64,000 bases of DNA from Rhizobacter sp. Root404. GTDB lineage: Bacteria; Pseudomonadota; Gammaproteobacteria; Burkholderiales; Burkholderiaceae_C. A program made the translations under genes and the position numbers. The stretch is taken from NCBI RefSeq assembly GCF_001425865.1, contig NZ_LMDS01000004.1:1249589-1313588 (forward strand). Direction: 5' to 3'. This document shows positions 36,178 through 45,563 of the stretch, piece after piece. Position 1 is the stretch's first letter. Every line of letters begins with the position of its first letter. Under the pieces are notes generated by a model, which worked only from the letters and a program-made list of their open reading frames with translations, did no database searches and was not told the origin of the DNA.

Positions 36178-36831
36178 TTAGCGCGCCGACCAAATCAGCT
36201 TCAAGCCAAGGACCAACATTACGGCTCCCGCCACTCTGTCGAGGGCACCCTTGCAGCGGAGATTTCCATTTCGAAGGCGCCCGGCGGACAGTACCAAGGC
36301 GACGGCTGCGTACCACCCCGCCTCGACTATGAAGACAAGAGCGACTAGTGAGAGCTCTAAGGCGAGCGTCTGTTCCTTGGGCAGGAAGGCAGCGAAAACA
36401 CTTGCGTACACCACAGCGGTTTTCGGATTGCACACCTGAGTCGTAAAGCCAGCGGTGAAAGCTCTAAACTTCGTGAGGCTCACACCTCGCGCTGAAGCGC
36501 TCGTTACGAGTGGCATTCGGGCGGACATCCAGATGCGGGCCCCGAGATATACGAGATATATCCCTCCCACTACCTTGAGAGCTAGATACATCGAAGGTAC
36601 GGCGAGCAAAAGTCCTCGCAAGCCTAGCAATGCGGCTATGGCAAAAACGACCCCACCTGCACCCATGCCAAGGGCGGTATAGAGCCCAGCCAACCTCGTT
36701 GAAGAAGCGGCCGTCCTAGCCACCAGAATGAAACTTGGGCCTGGACTGACAACACCGACTGCCAGGGCGGCGAGTATGTTCAAAAGCGATGAGAATTCTT
36801 CCATGAGCGCTCTGGTTGTGCCCTGCGTCAT
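36178..36831 (-). CDS. LysE-family amino acid exporter
   Basis: A 217-residue inner-membrane protein of the LysE/RhtB group with about six helices. The conserved G-x-x-x-P-G-P motif occurs as GVVSPGPSFILV, and VGGIYLVYLGARIW and TQVCNPKTAVVYASVFAAFLP are diagnostic. It exports amino acids or related compounds. Met10 is an alternative start. It stands alone between the receiver remnant and two small genes. Confidence 0.9.
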   Translation of the reverse strand: MTQGTTRALMEEFSSLLNILAALAVGVVSPGPSFILVARTAASSTRLAGLYTALGMGAGGVVFAIAALLGLRGLLLAVPSMYLALKVVGGIYLVYLGARIWMSARMPLVTSASARGVSLTKFRAFTAGFTTQVCNPKTAVVYASVFAAFLPKEQTLALELSLVALVFIVEAGWYAAVALVLSAGRLRNGNLRCKGALDRVAGAVMLVLGLKLIWSAR

Positions 36832-36863
36832 GCAGACTCGTGACGTTTGCGACGGCGCTGCTG

Positions 36864-37070
36864 CTAGGCGTCGCCGCCTTCCAGATTTAGATAGGCGGCT
36901 ATCTCATCGTCGCTAGGTCGCCAGAAAGCGCCGCGCTCCTCATATATCGTCGCAAGCGCCAACAACGACAGAATGTCCTCGGCCTGTAGCGTGCAGTCCT
37001 GGCGTTCCGCAACATAGAGACGGTGTCCGCCGCTCCGGCGTGAGACTGTGTAGCCCATTCCGATTAACAC
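36864..37070 (-). CDS. Small hypothetical protein
   Basis: A 68-residue protein that I do not recognise. The sequence is balanced and looks real (MLIGMGYTVSRRSGGHRLYV, then AEDILSLLALATIYEERG, WRPSDDEIAAYL). The start codon is GTG, and the protein may begin further upstream in another frame. It lacks a signal peptide or membrane segment. A DUF1737 gene lies 93 bases upstream on the same strand. Confidence 0.5.
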   Translation of the reverse strand: MLIGMGYTVSRRSGGHRLYVAERQDCTLQAEDILSLLALATIYEERGAFWRPSDDEIAAYLNLEGGDA

Positions 37071-37163
37071 GGCCAGTGCGCCAGGTAGGACATTTGATGC
37101 TGTTGAAAGTCTCAGTTTCTTCTTCCGCGCAGTGCACGTGCTATCTGTTCGGCAACGATGAGG

Positions 37164-37373
37164 CTAGATTCTCTTACAGGCAATCGACGTCTCCAGAGAA
37201 GGCCAGATGACAGCTTGGGCAATGACTACGGTTTTTCCATCGAACGTGGCTGCCGGCGGACCATATAGCTTGTAGCCGAGCGCAACGGCCTCGCTTACGC
37301 GACGGCAGAAGGCTGACTCATCAGCCCCGGACAGCAAGCGATACGTTGGCAATCCATCAGGCGGTTTATTCAT
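37164..37373 (-). CDS. DUF1737 domain protein
   Basis: A 69-residue protein with the whole DUF1737 pattern: YRLLSGADESAFCRRVSEAVALGYKLYGPPAATFDGKTVVIAQAVIWP. Members are small single-domain proteins of unknown function, common in proteobacteria, with a Y-x-L-L-x-G start and a closing V-A-Q-A-x-x-W. Confidence 0.82.
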   Translation of the reverse strand: MNKPPDGLPTYRLLSGADESAFCRRVSEAVALGYKLYGPPAATFDGKTVVIAQAVIWPSLETSIACKRI

Positions 37374-37703
37374 ATGGAATCCGCTTCAGTCAATCAGGCG
37401 GAACGCATATTGTCGGAGAAGTCGTGAAAGTACGAGATTCCGATTTTTCATGTGAGGTTCGATTGCGATTGCGCGAGCTGGGAGCTACGCATTCCGCGCC
37501 GAGTTTCGAGAGAGCGCGCGGACCACATGACGGAAACGACGTTCACGCTGCCACAATCAGGCGAGTTGCTTCGGGCGTGTCAACTCTTACCAAACTTAGA
37601 GGCTAAGGCTCTGCCGCCTGCGCACTTCTCATGTCCTAACAGCCTTACTTCGACGTGGCTGCCGCACTGCCAACCTAGAAATTTCCACCATTCCACAAGT
37701 ACG
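37374..37703. other. Intergenic stretch between divergent genes
   Basis: About 330 bases. The frame of the cysteine hydrolase is open through most of it but has no domain similarity and no clear earlier start. No repeat or hairpin of note. Confidence 0.4.
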
Positions 37704-38324
37704 ATGATTAACAGATTTCAATCCGACACTGCACTACTTCTCATCGACGTTCAGAAGGGGGTCAACGACCTTCCGCACTGGGGCGGCGCATCCGGACGAC
37801 GGAACAATCCTGAGGCCGAACTGAAGATGGCAGCGCTTCTGGACGGGTGGCGGGAACTGGCGTTCCCGATCGTTTTCACGAAGCACAATTCCAGACAGAA
37901 GGTGTCTCCTTTGAAGGACGTTCTTCCAGGGGGAGACTTCATTGAGCCCCTTCAACCGCTTCCAGGCGAACTGGTGGTCTCGAAGGACGTGAACAGCGCT
38001 TTCATCGGAACAAACCTTGAACTAGAACTGCGCAGGCGCGCAGTATCTCGACTAGTGGTTGTCGGTTTTTTTACGAACTTCTGCGTTGAAACAACCGTGC
38101 GCATGGCTGGCAACATGGGGTTCGATACCTACCTGGCCCACGACTGCTGCGCGACCACGAATCGCTTCGACCTAGATGGGCGCGACCATGATCCCGAAGA
38201 TGTGCATCGCCTCTCCGTAGCTAGCATGCACGGAGAGTTCTGCACGGCACTCTCACACGACGATATTCTGGGCTTGCTGACATCCGATGCCAACGATCTC
38301 GTTCGAGTGCAGAGTAACGAATGA
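37704..38324 (+). CDS. Isochorismatase-like cysteine hydrolase
   Basis: A 206-residue hydrolase of the isochorismatase/nicotinamidase superfamily. The catalytic triad is visible: Asp15 in LLLIDVQKG, Lys94 in VSKDVNSAF and Cys127 in FFTNFCVETTVR. The usual H-D-C-C-A-T segment follows. Reactions in this family include hydrolysis of amides, ureas and vinyl ethers. The Met at 37704 is chosen because it puts the triad at normal positions; the frame is open to 37452. The substrate cannot be assigned. Confidence 0.9.
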   Translation: MINRFQSDTALLLIDVQKGVNDLPHWGGASGRRNNPEAELKMAALLDGWRELAFPIVFTKHNSRQKVSPLKDVLPGGDFIEPLQPLPGELVVSKDVNSAFIGTNLELELRRRAVSRLVVVGFFTNFCVETTVRMAGNMGFDTYLAHDCCATTNRFDLDGRDHDPEDVHRLSVASMHGEFCTALSHDDILGLLTSDANDLVRVQSNE

Positions 38325-38405
38325 GGGGGTGCACCGGACGGCCGCCTCCGCAGCGAGGAGGGAATCAACGGCCGTGCCCCCGAACGCTCGGATGTGTGAT
38401 GGCAC

Positions 38406-39956
38406 TCACAGGTGAAATGTGTCAACGACCTGAGATAGTCGAACGGTCTGATCTTTCAGACTCTGGGCAGCGGCAGCCGACTCTTCGACAAGAGCCGCGT
38501 TTTGCTGTGTCATCTGATCAAGTTGAGAGACAGACTGATTCACCTCATCGATGCCCTGACTCTGCTCCCCAGCGGCCGCGGTAATCTCGCCGATGATGTC
38601 GGAGACGCGCTTCACCGAACTCACGATCTCCGTCATCGTCTTGCCGGCGTCAGCGACAAGCTTGGAACCATCGTCGACCTTACCAACTGAATCACCGATC
38701 AACGTCTTAATTTCCTTAGCTGCAGCAGCGCTACGTTGAGCGAGGGACCTCACCTCGGACGCGACGACCGCAAATCCCCTACCTTGCTCGCCCGCCCTTG
38801 CCGCTTCTACGGCGGCATTTAGCGCCAGTATGTTGGTCTGGAAGGCGATACCGTCAATCACACTGATGATGTCAGCGATCTTCTTGGAGGAGGCGTTGAT
38901 CTCGTCCATTGTGACTACCACCTGGGAGACCACCACTCCTCCGCGGGCGGCAATCTCCGCGGCGGAGAATGCGAGCTGATTCGCATGGCGCGCCGACTCG
39001 GCCGATTGTTTGACCGTACTCGTAAGCTGTTCGACCGATGAGGCCGCCTGCTGCAGGTTAGACGCAGTTCTCTCGGTTCGAACCGACAGGTCCTGATTGC
39101 CAGTAGCGATTTCCGCGCTTGCGGTGCCGATACTGTCAGTTGCGCTTCGGACCTGGACCATCGTTTGGCGTACCGAACTGACCATGCGCTGAAGTCCGTC
39201 GAGCAGGCTTCCCTTTCGAGCGTCTGGAAGGCGCACGTCCAGGTTGCCCCCCGAGACCTGATCCATTATTTCCATAGCCTTTTGCGGATCGCCCCCAAGT
39301 TGGGCGAACACACTGCGCTTAAGCATGATCGATGCTGTTCCGATCGCCGCAAGTACTGCGAACCCGGCCAACAGCTGGTGAAGGGCTGCGTTGCGTACCT
39401 GTGCGTTGACGTCATCCATGTACAGACCAGAGCCGACCATCCAGCCCCAGCCCGGTACCGCGATTACATATTGCAGCTTCGGGACTGCTTCGGTCGTCTT
39501 TGGACGAGGGAACATCGTATCGACAAAAGCGGTGCCGTCCTTGCTATTTCGCAGGCCGTCCGCGAGCGCTTTGACGATATCGACGCCTTGTGCATCCTTG
39601 ACCTTACCCAGAAGGTTCGTCCCGTCCCATTCAGTCTTGATTGGATGCATTACGCCTGAAATGTCCAAGCCGAAGACGTAGAAGTAGTCCGCGTTCGTTG
39701 CGCCGTAGCGCGAAATGCGTAGAGCGTCCAAAGCCGCTTTCTTTGCATCGCCCTCGTTGATTTTGCCGGCAGCCGCTTTCGCCTGGTACCCGACCACAAT
39801 GGAGTGCGCGGACTCGACCGCAGTGCGCAACGCAGCCTTGCGGCCCTCCACTATCTCGGTGCGCATTTGCAGCACTGAAAGCCCGGAGACAATAGCGATC
39901 CCCAGAAATGCGCTGGTCATCAGCAGAGCGATCTTCTTGCTAAAACTTAGGTTCAT
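38406..39956 (-). CDS. Methyl-accepting chemotaxis protein with single Cache domain
   Basis: A 516-residue chemoreceptor. From the Met at 39956: TM1 at about 10-29, a periplasmic sCache_2 domain to about 187 ([22 protein letters not shown]), TM2 at about 190-208, a HAMP linker to about 260, then the signalling coiled coil. The hairpin tip [37 protein letters not shown] is intact. It senses a small ligand in the periplasm and signals to the chemotaxis kinase. The frame is open to 40007, but that start adds no signal. No C-terminal CheR-binding pentapeptide is seen. Confidence 0.93.
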   Translation of the reverse strand: MNLSFSKKIALLMTSAFLGIAIVSGLSVLQMRTEIVEGRKAALRTAVESAHSIVVGYQAKAAAGKINEGDAKKAALDALRISRYGATNADYFYVFGLDISGVMHPIKTEWDGTNLLGKVKDAQGVDIVKALADGLRNSKDGTAFVDTMFPRPKTTEAVPKLQYVIAVPGWGWMVGSGLYMDDVNAQVRNAALHQLLAGFAVLAAIGTASIMLKRSVFAQLGGDPQKAMEIMDQVSGGNLDVRLPDARKGSLLDGLQRMVSSVRQTMVQVRSATDSIGTASAEIATGNQDLSVRTERTASNLQQAASSVEQLTSTVKQSAESARHANQLAFSAAEIAARGGVVVSQVVVTMDEINASSKKIADIISVIDGIAFQTNILALNAAVEAARAGEQGRGFAVVASEVRSLAQRSAAAAKEIKTLIGDSVGKVDDGSKLVADAGKTMTEIVSSVKRVSDIIGEITAAAGEQSQGIDEVNQSVSQLDQMTQQNAALVEESAAAAQSLKDQTVRLSQVVDTFHL

Positions 39957-40293
39957 GAGAGATTCGGCTGATTGGAGCGCCGATACTGATGCGGAACACC
40001 CCGCCATATCGGCTTGAAACGTTTCGGCTTGAGCGCACCGGAAGCGAACACGCCTTGTCTAAACATCCGAAAGCCGCGCGCAACCGCGGTCACTTCAGTC
40101 GCATGGCAAGTTTTCATGCGACCAGTGTGAGACGCTGTTCCAATCTATGATCGTTTGGAAGGACCGACGACCGTCTGTTCGTTGAAAAATACCGGCGGAC
40201 TGTTCCGACAGTGGCACCGGCGCGTGACTCCGATCGAGCGCTCCCCGGGGTCGCGGGTTCGCCATACCTACACGAGGCCTTCTAGTAGCGTCC
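39957..40293. other. Intergenic stretch
   Basis: About 337 bases between the divergent chemoreceptor and the small secreted protein. No frame, repeat or terminator that I can support. Confidence 0.4.
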
Positions 40294-40680
40294 ATGTCAA
40301 TCAACCGCAAGATCCGAAATCTCTCTCCTTTTTCGTTTACCGCCGCCTTTGTTTTGCACACATTGAATGGGTTCTGGTGCCGCGGGATGCTATGCGCGAC
40401 GATAGTTTCATTTAGCGGATCGCCTGCCTACTCGGCGCCTACCGCGACACATGTGGAACGCGTGCACAACCGGGCGATTGTGTTGTTCCGAGGTGGCCGT
40501 TTTCCAGAAGCGTACGGCCGATTCGTAGACTTGGCGAATGCTGGGCATCCGGCTTCAGCAGAATATGCACTGTGGATGTGCGCGCGTGGCCCCGCACTGT
40601 TCGGAAGCGAATGGGATTGCTCCCCTCAGGAGGTGACCGCTTGGGCAAAAATCGCGGGGGCCACGGGTAAGAAACGCTAG
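40294..40680 (+). CDS. Small exported hypothetical protein with Sel1/TPR-like repeat
   Basis: A 128-residue protein. A long N-terminal signal region ends near YSAPTA. The mature part reads AIVLFRGGRFPEAYGRFVDLANAGHPASAEYALWM, which has the spacing of one TPR/Sel1 unit, and then a Cys-containing tail ending VTAWAKIAG. Similar single-repeat secreted proteins occur in Burkholderiales. Function unknown. Confidence 0.65.
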   Translation: MSINRKIRNLSPFSFTAAFVLHTLNGFWCRGMLCATIVSFSGSPAYSAPTATHVERVHNRAIVLFRGGRFPEAYGRFVDLANAGHPASAEYALWMCARGPALFGSEWDCSPQEVTAWAKIAGATGKKR

Positions 40681-40935
40681 GAGGTCGCCCTTCGCCTTTT
40701 CGGGGGCGACTCGTAGAGAGCACAAGACACACTGAGGCGAAGTGTGTCCACGTGGACATCGCAAGCTCGCGCATCCGGAACTGGCTTTACACCGTCGCTG
40801 CCAAAGAAAATAGCTGCGCGCACGCCTACGTGAGGGCGACGGAGTTGGAACAGAGTGGGTGTTCCCTTCCCCAAAAGGTGTCCGTTCTGGACCAAACCGG
40901 ACAACTAGGGCCCCTTTGTCTCCGAGTTGCCAGGT

Positions 40936-41868
40936 TCATGCGGAAAACACGTCGCTCGAGAGGTAACGGTCACCACGGTCGCAGACCACGAACACGATCG
41001 TCGCGTTCTCGACCTGCTTGGCGACCTGCAGCGCGACCCAGCACGCGCCCGCCGCCGAGATGCCGGCGAACAGGCCCTCTTCGGCTGCCATCCGGCGGGC
41101 CATGTCCTCGGCATCGGCCTGGCTGACGTAGATCATCTCGTCGATGAAGGTCGGGTCGTAGATCTTCGGCAGGTAGGCCTCGGGCCATTTGCGGATGCCA
41201 GGGATGCGCGAGCCCTCGCTCGGCTGCGCGCCGACCACGCGGACCGCCTTGTTCTGCTCCTTCAGGTAGCGCGAGGTGCCCGTGATCGTGCCGGTCGTGC
41301 CCATCGCGCTGACGAAGTGGGTGACCCGGCCCTTGGTGTCGCGCCAGATTTCCGGCCCGGTGGTCTCGTAGTGGATGCGCGGGTTGTCGGCATTGGCGAA
41401 CTGGTCAAGCACGCGGCCCTTGCCGTCCTTCTGCATCTGCTCGGCCAGATCGCGGGCGTATTCCATGCCGCCGGAGCGCGGCGTCAGCACCAGTTCGGCA
41501 CCGAAGGCCTTCATCGTCTGCGCCCGCTCGATGCTCAAGTCCTCCGGCATGATCAGCAGCATGCGGTAGCCGCGGATTGCTGCGGCCATCGCCAGCGCGA
41601 TGCCGGTGTTGCCCGAGGTCGCCTCGATCAGCGTGTCGCCGGGCTGGATGTCACCGCGCTCCTCGGCCCGCCGGATCATGCTGATCGCAGGCCGGTCCTT
41701 CACCGAGCCGGCCGGGTTGTTGCCCTCGAGCTTGCCGAGGATCACGTTGCCGCGCTGGTCGTTCTCGAGACCGGGGATTCGGATCAGGCGCACCAGCGGC
41801 GTGTTGCCGATCACGTCTTCGACGGTGTGATACTTCAGGGCAGCTTTCGATCGGGGCGTGGCGCTCAT
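40936..41868 (-). CDS. cysM: Cysteine synthase B
   Basis: A 310-residue PLP enzyme that makes cysteine from O-acetylserine and sulfide or thiosulfate. Lys57 in NNPAGSVKDRPA is the PLP lysine, TSGNTG at 84-89 binds the cofactor phosphate, and AEEGLFAGISAAGA closes the site. IPGIRKWPEAYLP is characteristic of the CysM rather than CysK branch. The gene is clearly richer in GC than its neighbours on both sides, like the dab block. It stands alone on the minus strand. Confidence 0.93.
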   Translation of the reverse strand: MSATPRSKAALKYHTVEDVIGNTPLVRLIRIPGLENDQRGNVILGKLEGNNPAGSVKDRPAISMIRRAEERGDIQPGDTLIEATSGNTGIALAMAAAIRGYRMLLIMPEDLSIERAQTMKAFGAELVLTPRSGGMEYARDLAEQMQKDGKGRVLDQFANADNPRIHYETTGPEIWRDTKGRVTHFVSAMGTTGTITGTSRYLKEQNKAVRVVGAQPSEGSRIPGIRKWPEAYLPKIYDPTFIDEMIYVSQADAEDMARRMAAEEGLFAGISAAGACWVALQVAKQVENATIVFVVCDRGDRYLSSDVFSA

Positions 41869-42076
41869 GAACGTTCCTCGGTAGGCGATCTGCGCCGGAA
41901 GGACCGCCCATACAGAGACGTGTCCCGCTTGCGGCGTGTCGCAGCAAGCAATTTCTTAACGGCGCGCGCTCTGACAACCGCGATACCTACAACACGATAA
42001 GTACGTTTCACACGGGCCTCGTCATCCTAGGGTCGTGACGGCGGCATGGGTCTATTAAAGCCGGGGCGAAAGCCGC

Positions 42077-42415
42077 TTACTTGCGCACTTTCACTTCAGC
42101 CGAGGCCGTCAACTTGTCAGACTTCAAGATCGGGCGCACGACTGAAAGAACTCGCTCAACATCGTGTCCATATAAGTACAGGTAGCCGTCATTGCCATCG
42201 GCGTGAAGTTCGGATTCACCAATATCTCCGACACGAGCGCGCTTTAGCGCGCGTTCGAGCTTACGTTCTAGGGATCGGATCTGAGCGGCTTCACTGCGGT
42301 TGTATTCGAAATGAACAACGACCGCCGGCGTTTCCAGCTTCGAAGGGGGCGCGGCGGACGCAGTTCCCGTAAGCACGACAATGGCCACAAGCTTCGCTAG
42401 TCGCAAGTCAATCAT
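42077..42415 (-). CDS. Small exported hypothetical protein
   Basis: A 112-residue protein from the Met at 42415 (MIDLRLAKLVAIVVLTGTASA, a clear signal peptide). The mature part is alpha/beta-like: VVVHFEYNRSEAAQIRSLERKLERAL, then DGNDGYLYLYGHDVERVLSVVRPIL. The size and pattern suggest a ferredoxin-like fold. I do not recognise the family. The frame is open to 42469. Confidence 0.6.
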   Translation of the reverse strand: MIDLRLAKLVAIVVLTGTASAAPPSKLETPAVVVHFEYNRSEAAQIRSLERKLERALKRARVGDIGESELHADGNDGYLYLYGHDVERVLSVVRPILKSDKLTASAEVKVRK

Positions 42416-42526
42416 CGTAAACACAGACCTTTGGTTACCTGCATGGATGTTGCCTGCGGCCAAGCTCAATCGAAGCGTCGCACGGTAGGACTTAAAAAAC
42501 GGAAGCGACTTACACCTTAACTGCGT

Positions 42527-43039
42527 CTAGTCGTTCCCAGCAACTGCGAGGCGCTTGCTGAGGACTACGCTGCGATAGACCTTACCCGGCCACTGAACCC
42601 ACCCAACACGCTTATAGCCAAGCCGAGCGTAGAACTCAATGAGATGAGTCGCTTGTTCGGCGGTATCCATGGCGAGTTCCACGAACCCGGCCTTCTCCGC
42701 CCAGTGTTCCGAGCATTGGAGGAGCATGCGGCCTATTCCCAAGCCCTGGTACTCGGGGTCGACCGCGAATTGATGCACGGCTGCGACGCCAAGGCGAGTG
42801 AAGTATTCGCATGCGTTCTTTGCGTAGGTGGGTTGAGCAAGAATCGTTCCGACGATCTTCGATCCTTTAACGGCAATAAAGCATTTTCCACCCCTCATTC
42901 TTTCGGCAGTGACCTCGGCTGTTTGGCTTACTGCGGTGTAGTTCAACCCCGCCTTGCCAAGAGAAGCGTACGCTCGATGAAGCAACCCCGTGAGCTCAAC
43001 AATAGAGTCGGTTTCTTCGAATTCGCGGGTCTGCACCAT
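42527..43039 (-). CDS. GNAT-family N-acetyltransferase
   Basis: A 170-residue acetyltransferase. The acetyl-CoA pyrophosphate loop appears as Y-Q-G-L-G-I-G-R-M-L-L, preceded by VHQFAVDPE and followed by VELAMDTAEQATHLIEFYARLGY, the typical motif A and B arrangement. It acetylates an amine; the substrate is not predictable. Stands alone. Confidence 0.9.
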   Translation of the reverse strand: MVQTREFEETDSIVELTGLLHRAYASLGKAGLNYTAVSQTAEVTAERMRGGKCFIAVKGSKIVGTILAQPTYAKNACEYFTRLGVAAVHQFAVDPEYQGLGIGRMLLQCSEHWAEKAGFVELAMDTAEQATHLIEFYARLGYKRVGWVQWPGKVYRSVVLSKRLAVAGND

Positions 43040-43151
43040 GCTCTTCTATGCGGGACTAATCTTCAGCGATGGAAGGGCACCATGTGAAATCGCGCTACGT
43101 ATGCCAATCTAGGCCAGCCTGACAAAAATTGAAGCGCAGAGCCTCTCTGAA

Positions 43152-43835
43152 TCAGCTATTACCTTGTTTTAGTGATGCGGCGATGCTAGACAAGAGATGG
43201 TTCTGCGTATCGAGTAGCGCGTTCTGCTGCTCGAAGAGCGCTATCGTTCTCCCTTGCGGGGAGTCCTTTTGCTTCATCCTGTGCACAAGGTACGTCCACA
43301 CCGCGATCAAAAGCAAAGCGGGACCCCAGCTGGCTAGGAAATCTATGATCGACTTGCTGATAGGTAATGACCTTGAGTTTCGAGCGCTTCCGGCATCGGC
43401 GGAAACAACACGAAGCGCCTGAGTTGAATAAAACGATTTCGGACGTGCAGCCGCATCTCGAATACGAAACGCCACCTCTTGGTTGGGCATTACAACGATT
43501 CCGTAGATCGGCTGCGTGACGGTGTCAATCATCAGCCCCCGATCGTCGAAGTACTTCGCCTCGATAACTACGCTCTGCAAACAGCCTGATGAAGAGTTTT
43601 TTAGCGTTGCCAAAGTGGTGATGTTCCGCTGCCCGTCCTCTTCGGAAACATCCAAGCTGGGCGAGACGATCGACAAATCTTCCGTCCTCCCAAGAGGCCC
43701 ATCGGCCGAGCAGGTGGCAAAGGCGCCGCAATTGACTCCCAGGAGACCAATACACAGCGAGCGCGCACATCGTCCCAACGGTGTCGTCGCATGGGAAAGT
43801 CTGTGCGCCCACAGTCGTATTCGGTGGGGTCTCAC
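43152..43835 (-). CDS. Membrane-anchored hypothetical protein
   Basis: A 227-residue protein: an N-terminal signal-like segment (LCIGLLGVNCGAFA), an extracytoplasmic beta-rich domain with the FxLYD-like pattern (TTLATLKNSSSGCLQSVVIEAKYFDDRGLMIDTV), one transmembrane helix (ASWGPALLLIAVWTYLV) and a C-terminal helical tail of about 40 residues. Its ATG overlaps the stop of the epoxide hydrolase gene, so the start is well supported. Function unknown. Confidence 0.7.
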   Translation of the reverse strand: MRPHRIRLWAHRLSHATTPLGRCARSLCIGLLGVNCGAFATCSADGPLGRTEDLSIVSPSLDVSEEDGQRNITTLATLKNSSSGCLQSVVIEAKYFDDRGLMIDTVTQPIYGIVVMPNQEVAFRIRDAAARPKSFYSTQALRVVSADAGSARNSRSLPISKSIIDFLASWGPALLLIAVWTYLVHRMKQKDSPQGRTIALFEQQNALLDTQNHLLSSIAASLKQGNS

Positions 43836-44983
43836 TGAAAGAGACCAAATGATTGATGAATTTCGCGAGCAAGGGATTCTGGCTGTTCAAGAGCTGCGAA
43901 ATGGCCACCTGCAGGCAATTCGCTCCACCGAGCTACTTGAAACACACGCTCCAACCATTCTCGAGGCGGATTGACGATCTCCCTTGGGTAGCTGGCAAAA
44001 CATAGTGGGGGGATGATCCGTTCGCCAGTCGCGAAAGCGAGTGGCTGTGCTGCGTTCTCTTTGTACATTCGCAAAGTGGACGCCACATTGGCTGAGAACC
44101 AATAAAGCGAGACATTTGTGAGGAGCGTGTCGATGTCAAATCGACTGAACAGGTCCTTCTTGCCATCGCTCCACGCGAAGAATTTTTCGATAATCCAGGC
44201 AGCCAGACCGACCGGAGAGTCGACTAACGCGTGGGCTAAAGTCTGCGGCTTTGTTGAATGGACGTGGCTGTATCCGCCCTCATGCTGCATCCAATCTTCA
44301 CGGGCAAACCTCCACGCTGCCTCGGCCGGAGAGAGCGGCCGTTCCGGCTTGCCAAGCGGCGGCTGGTAACCACTCGATATGAAGTTCAGGTGCAAAGCCC
44401 GAACAGCTTGCGGATACAGGCGTGCCATCCAGATACTTACACTGGAGCCTATGTCGCCGCCCTGCGCGAAATAGTGGTGGTAGCCCAATCCCTGCATCAG
44501 TTCGTGCCACATGGATGCGACTACACGGCTATTGGTTCCGGGACGGCGAGGCGCTTCCGAGAAGGCGAAACCGGGCAGCGACGGCACCACAACACTGAAG
44601 GACCGAAAACCCGGCAAGCCATTGTTCGAGGGATCGGTCAATCGAGGAATGAGATCGAGCATCTCGACGAACGACCCAGGCCATCCATGGGTCAAGATGA
44701 GCGCTGGCGAGTTTTCATCCACGCCTTGGACGTGCACGAAATGCACCTCTAGTCCGCCTACTTCCGCGCGGAACTGAGGCATCTCATTGATGCGCCGTTC
44801 CGCCGCCCTCCAATTAAAGTGGTCCCGCCAATAGCCAACGACGCGCTGGAGAACCGCTGTAGGCATGCCGTCCACCCAATCGTCGTGGTGAAGGTCATCG
44901 GAGAATGCAGTGAGCTCAAGACGCCGCTGCAGATCAACCAACGCATCCTCATCGATATCGACCACGAAGCGGGTAGTTTTCAT
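43832..44983 (-). CDS. Epoxide hydrolase (EHN-domain alpha/beta hydrolase)
   Basis: A 383-residue alpha/beta hydrolase of the microsomal epoxide hydrolase type. The N-terminal EHN segment (F-x-V-D-I-D-E-D-A-L-x-D-L-x-x-R-L) is followed by LTHGWPGSFVEML (oxyanion-hole region), the nucleophile Asp in AQGGDIGSS, and the closing histidine in PAGGHFAALEQP. It opens epoxides to diols. The frame is open to 45232, but the Met at 44983 gives the normal N-terminus. A 23-base repeat shared with the panB upstream region lies about 75-95 bases upstream. Confidence 0.9.
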   Translation of the reverse strand: MKTTRFVVDIDEDALVDLQRRLELTAFSDDLHHDDWVDGMPTAVLQRVVGYWRDHFNWRAAERRINEMPQFRAEVGGLEVHFVHVQGVDENSPALILTHGWPGSFVEMLDLIPRLTDPSNNGLPGFRSFSVVVPSLPGFAFSEAPRRPGTNSRVVASMWHELMQGLGYHHYFAQGGDIGSSVSIWMARLYPQAVRALHLNFISSGYQPPLGKPERPLSPAEAAWRFAREDWMQHEGGYSHVHSTKPQTLAHALVDSPVGLAAWIIEKFFAWSDGKKDLFSRFDIDTLLTNVSLYWFSANVASTLRMYKENAAQPLAFATGERIIPPLCFASYPREIVNPPREWLERVFQVARWSELPAGGHFAALEQPESLAREIHQSFGLFQ

Positions 44984-45348
44984 TCGTACGGTATCTGTCC
45001 GCGAGCAGCCAGCCATGAGTCCGGGATGCTGCACCAAACTGAGAGGCGAGCGCATCACATGCACACTTATCATGCAATGACGAGGAGCGACTAGGTAACG
45101 GCTGCTTGCTGCGCTTCTGCTCAGCCACTGCGGAAGCGCTGGATCTGTTCCTCGCTGAGGGAAGAGTCGTTGGTCAAACGCCTCATCAACCGGCCTGCAA
45201 GAGAGTGTGCGATAGCGACGCGACCGGCGCATAGCGAGGTTTGGCGCGCGCGAGTGCGAGTGCCTTCGACGCTGACTTCGAATCTAGGATTGACGAAGTC
45301 TCACTGCGCATCCCGGGGTAGGCGACTACGGTGTATGTTGCTCATAAG
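44984..45348. other. Intergenic stretch with one copy of a 23-bp repeat
   Basis: No convincing gene. It contains the promoter region of the epoxide hydrolase and the repeat copy at 45055-45077. Confidence 0.4.
45055..45077 (-). repeat. 23-bp repeat, copy 1
   Basis: Identical over 23 bases to 49313-49335 and in the same orientation. On the minus strand its core is TGCATGATAAGTGTGCATG. Each copy lies upstream of a minus-strand gene, and each contains an ATG that would begin M-I-S-V-H-V. It may be a shared regulatory site or a remnant of a dispersed repeat. Confidence 0.6.
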
Positions 45349-45552
45349 CTAGGCGAATGGCGGAAACGCCGATGCAGCACACCCTCCACACCTGCACGGG
45401 AGTAGCCCTTCGACAATATCGACAACAGTTTGCATTGAGCTGCCGTCCACGGCGAAGTCGACTGCTGTCGTCATGCTGCAGAACGCCAAGATCAGCGCGA
45501 ATCCCCAGACGGGGTAGACGAACGCAGCTATTCCGATGATTGAAAATAGCAT
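45349..45552 (-). CDS. Possible small membrane protein
   Basis: A 67-residue frame with a hydrophobic first half (MLFSIIGIAAFVYPVWGFALILAF) that would form one or two membrane helices, and a cysteine-containing tail. It begins 11 bases after the stop of the membrane protein at 45564, which suggests an operon. No known family, so the call is tentative. Confidence 0.3.
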   Translation of the reverse strand: MLFSIIGIAAFVYPVWGFALILAFCSMTTAVDFAVDGSSMQTVVDIVEGLLPCRCGGCAASAFPPFA

Positions 45553-45563
45553 TTCCTATAGCT

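Noticed and set aside
40927..42000. 357-codon plus-strand frame opposite cysM
   Set aside because: Mirror reading of cysM, rich in Asp, His and Arg. CysM on the other strand has complete motifs.
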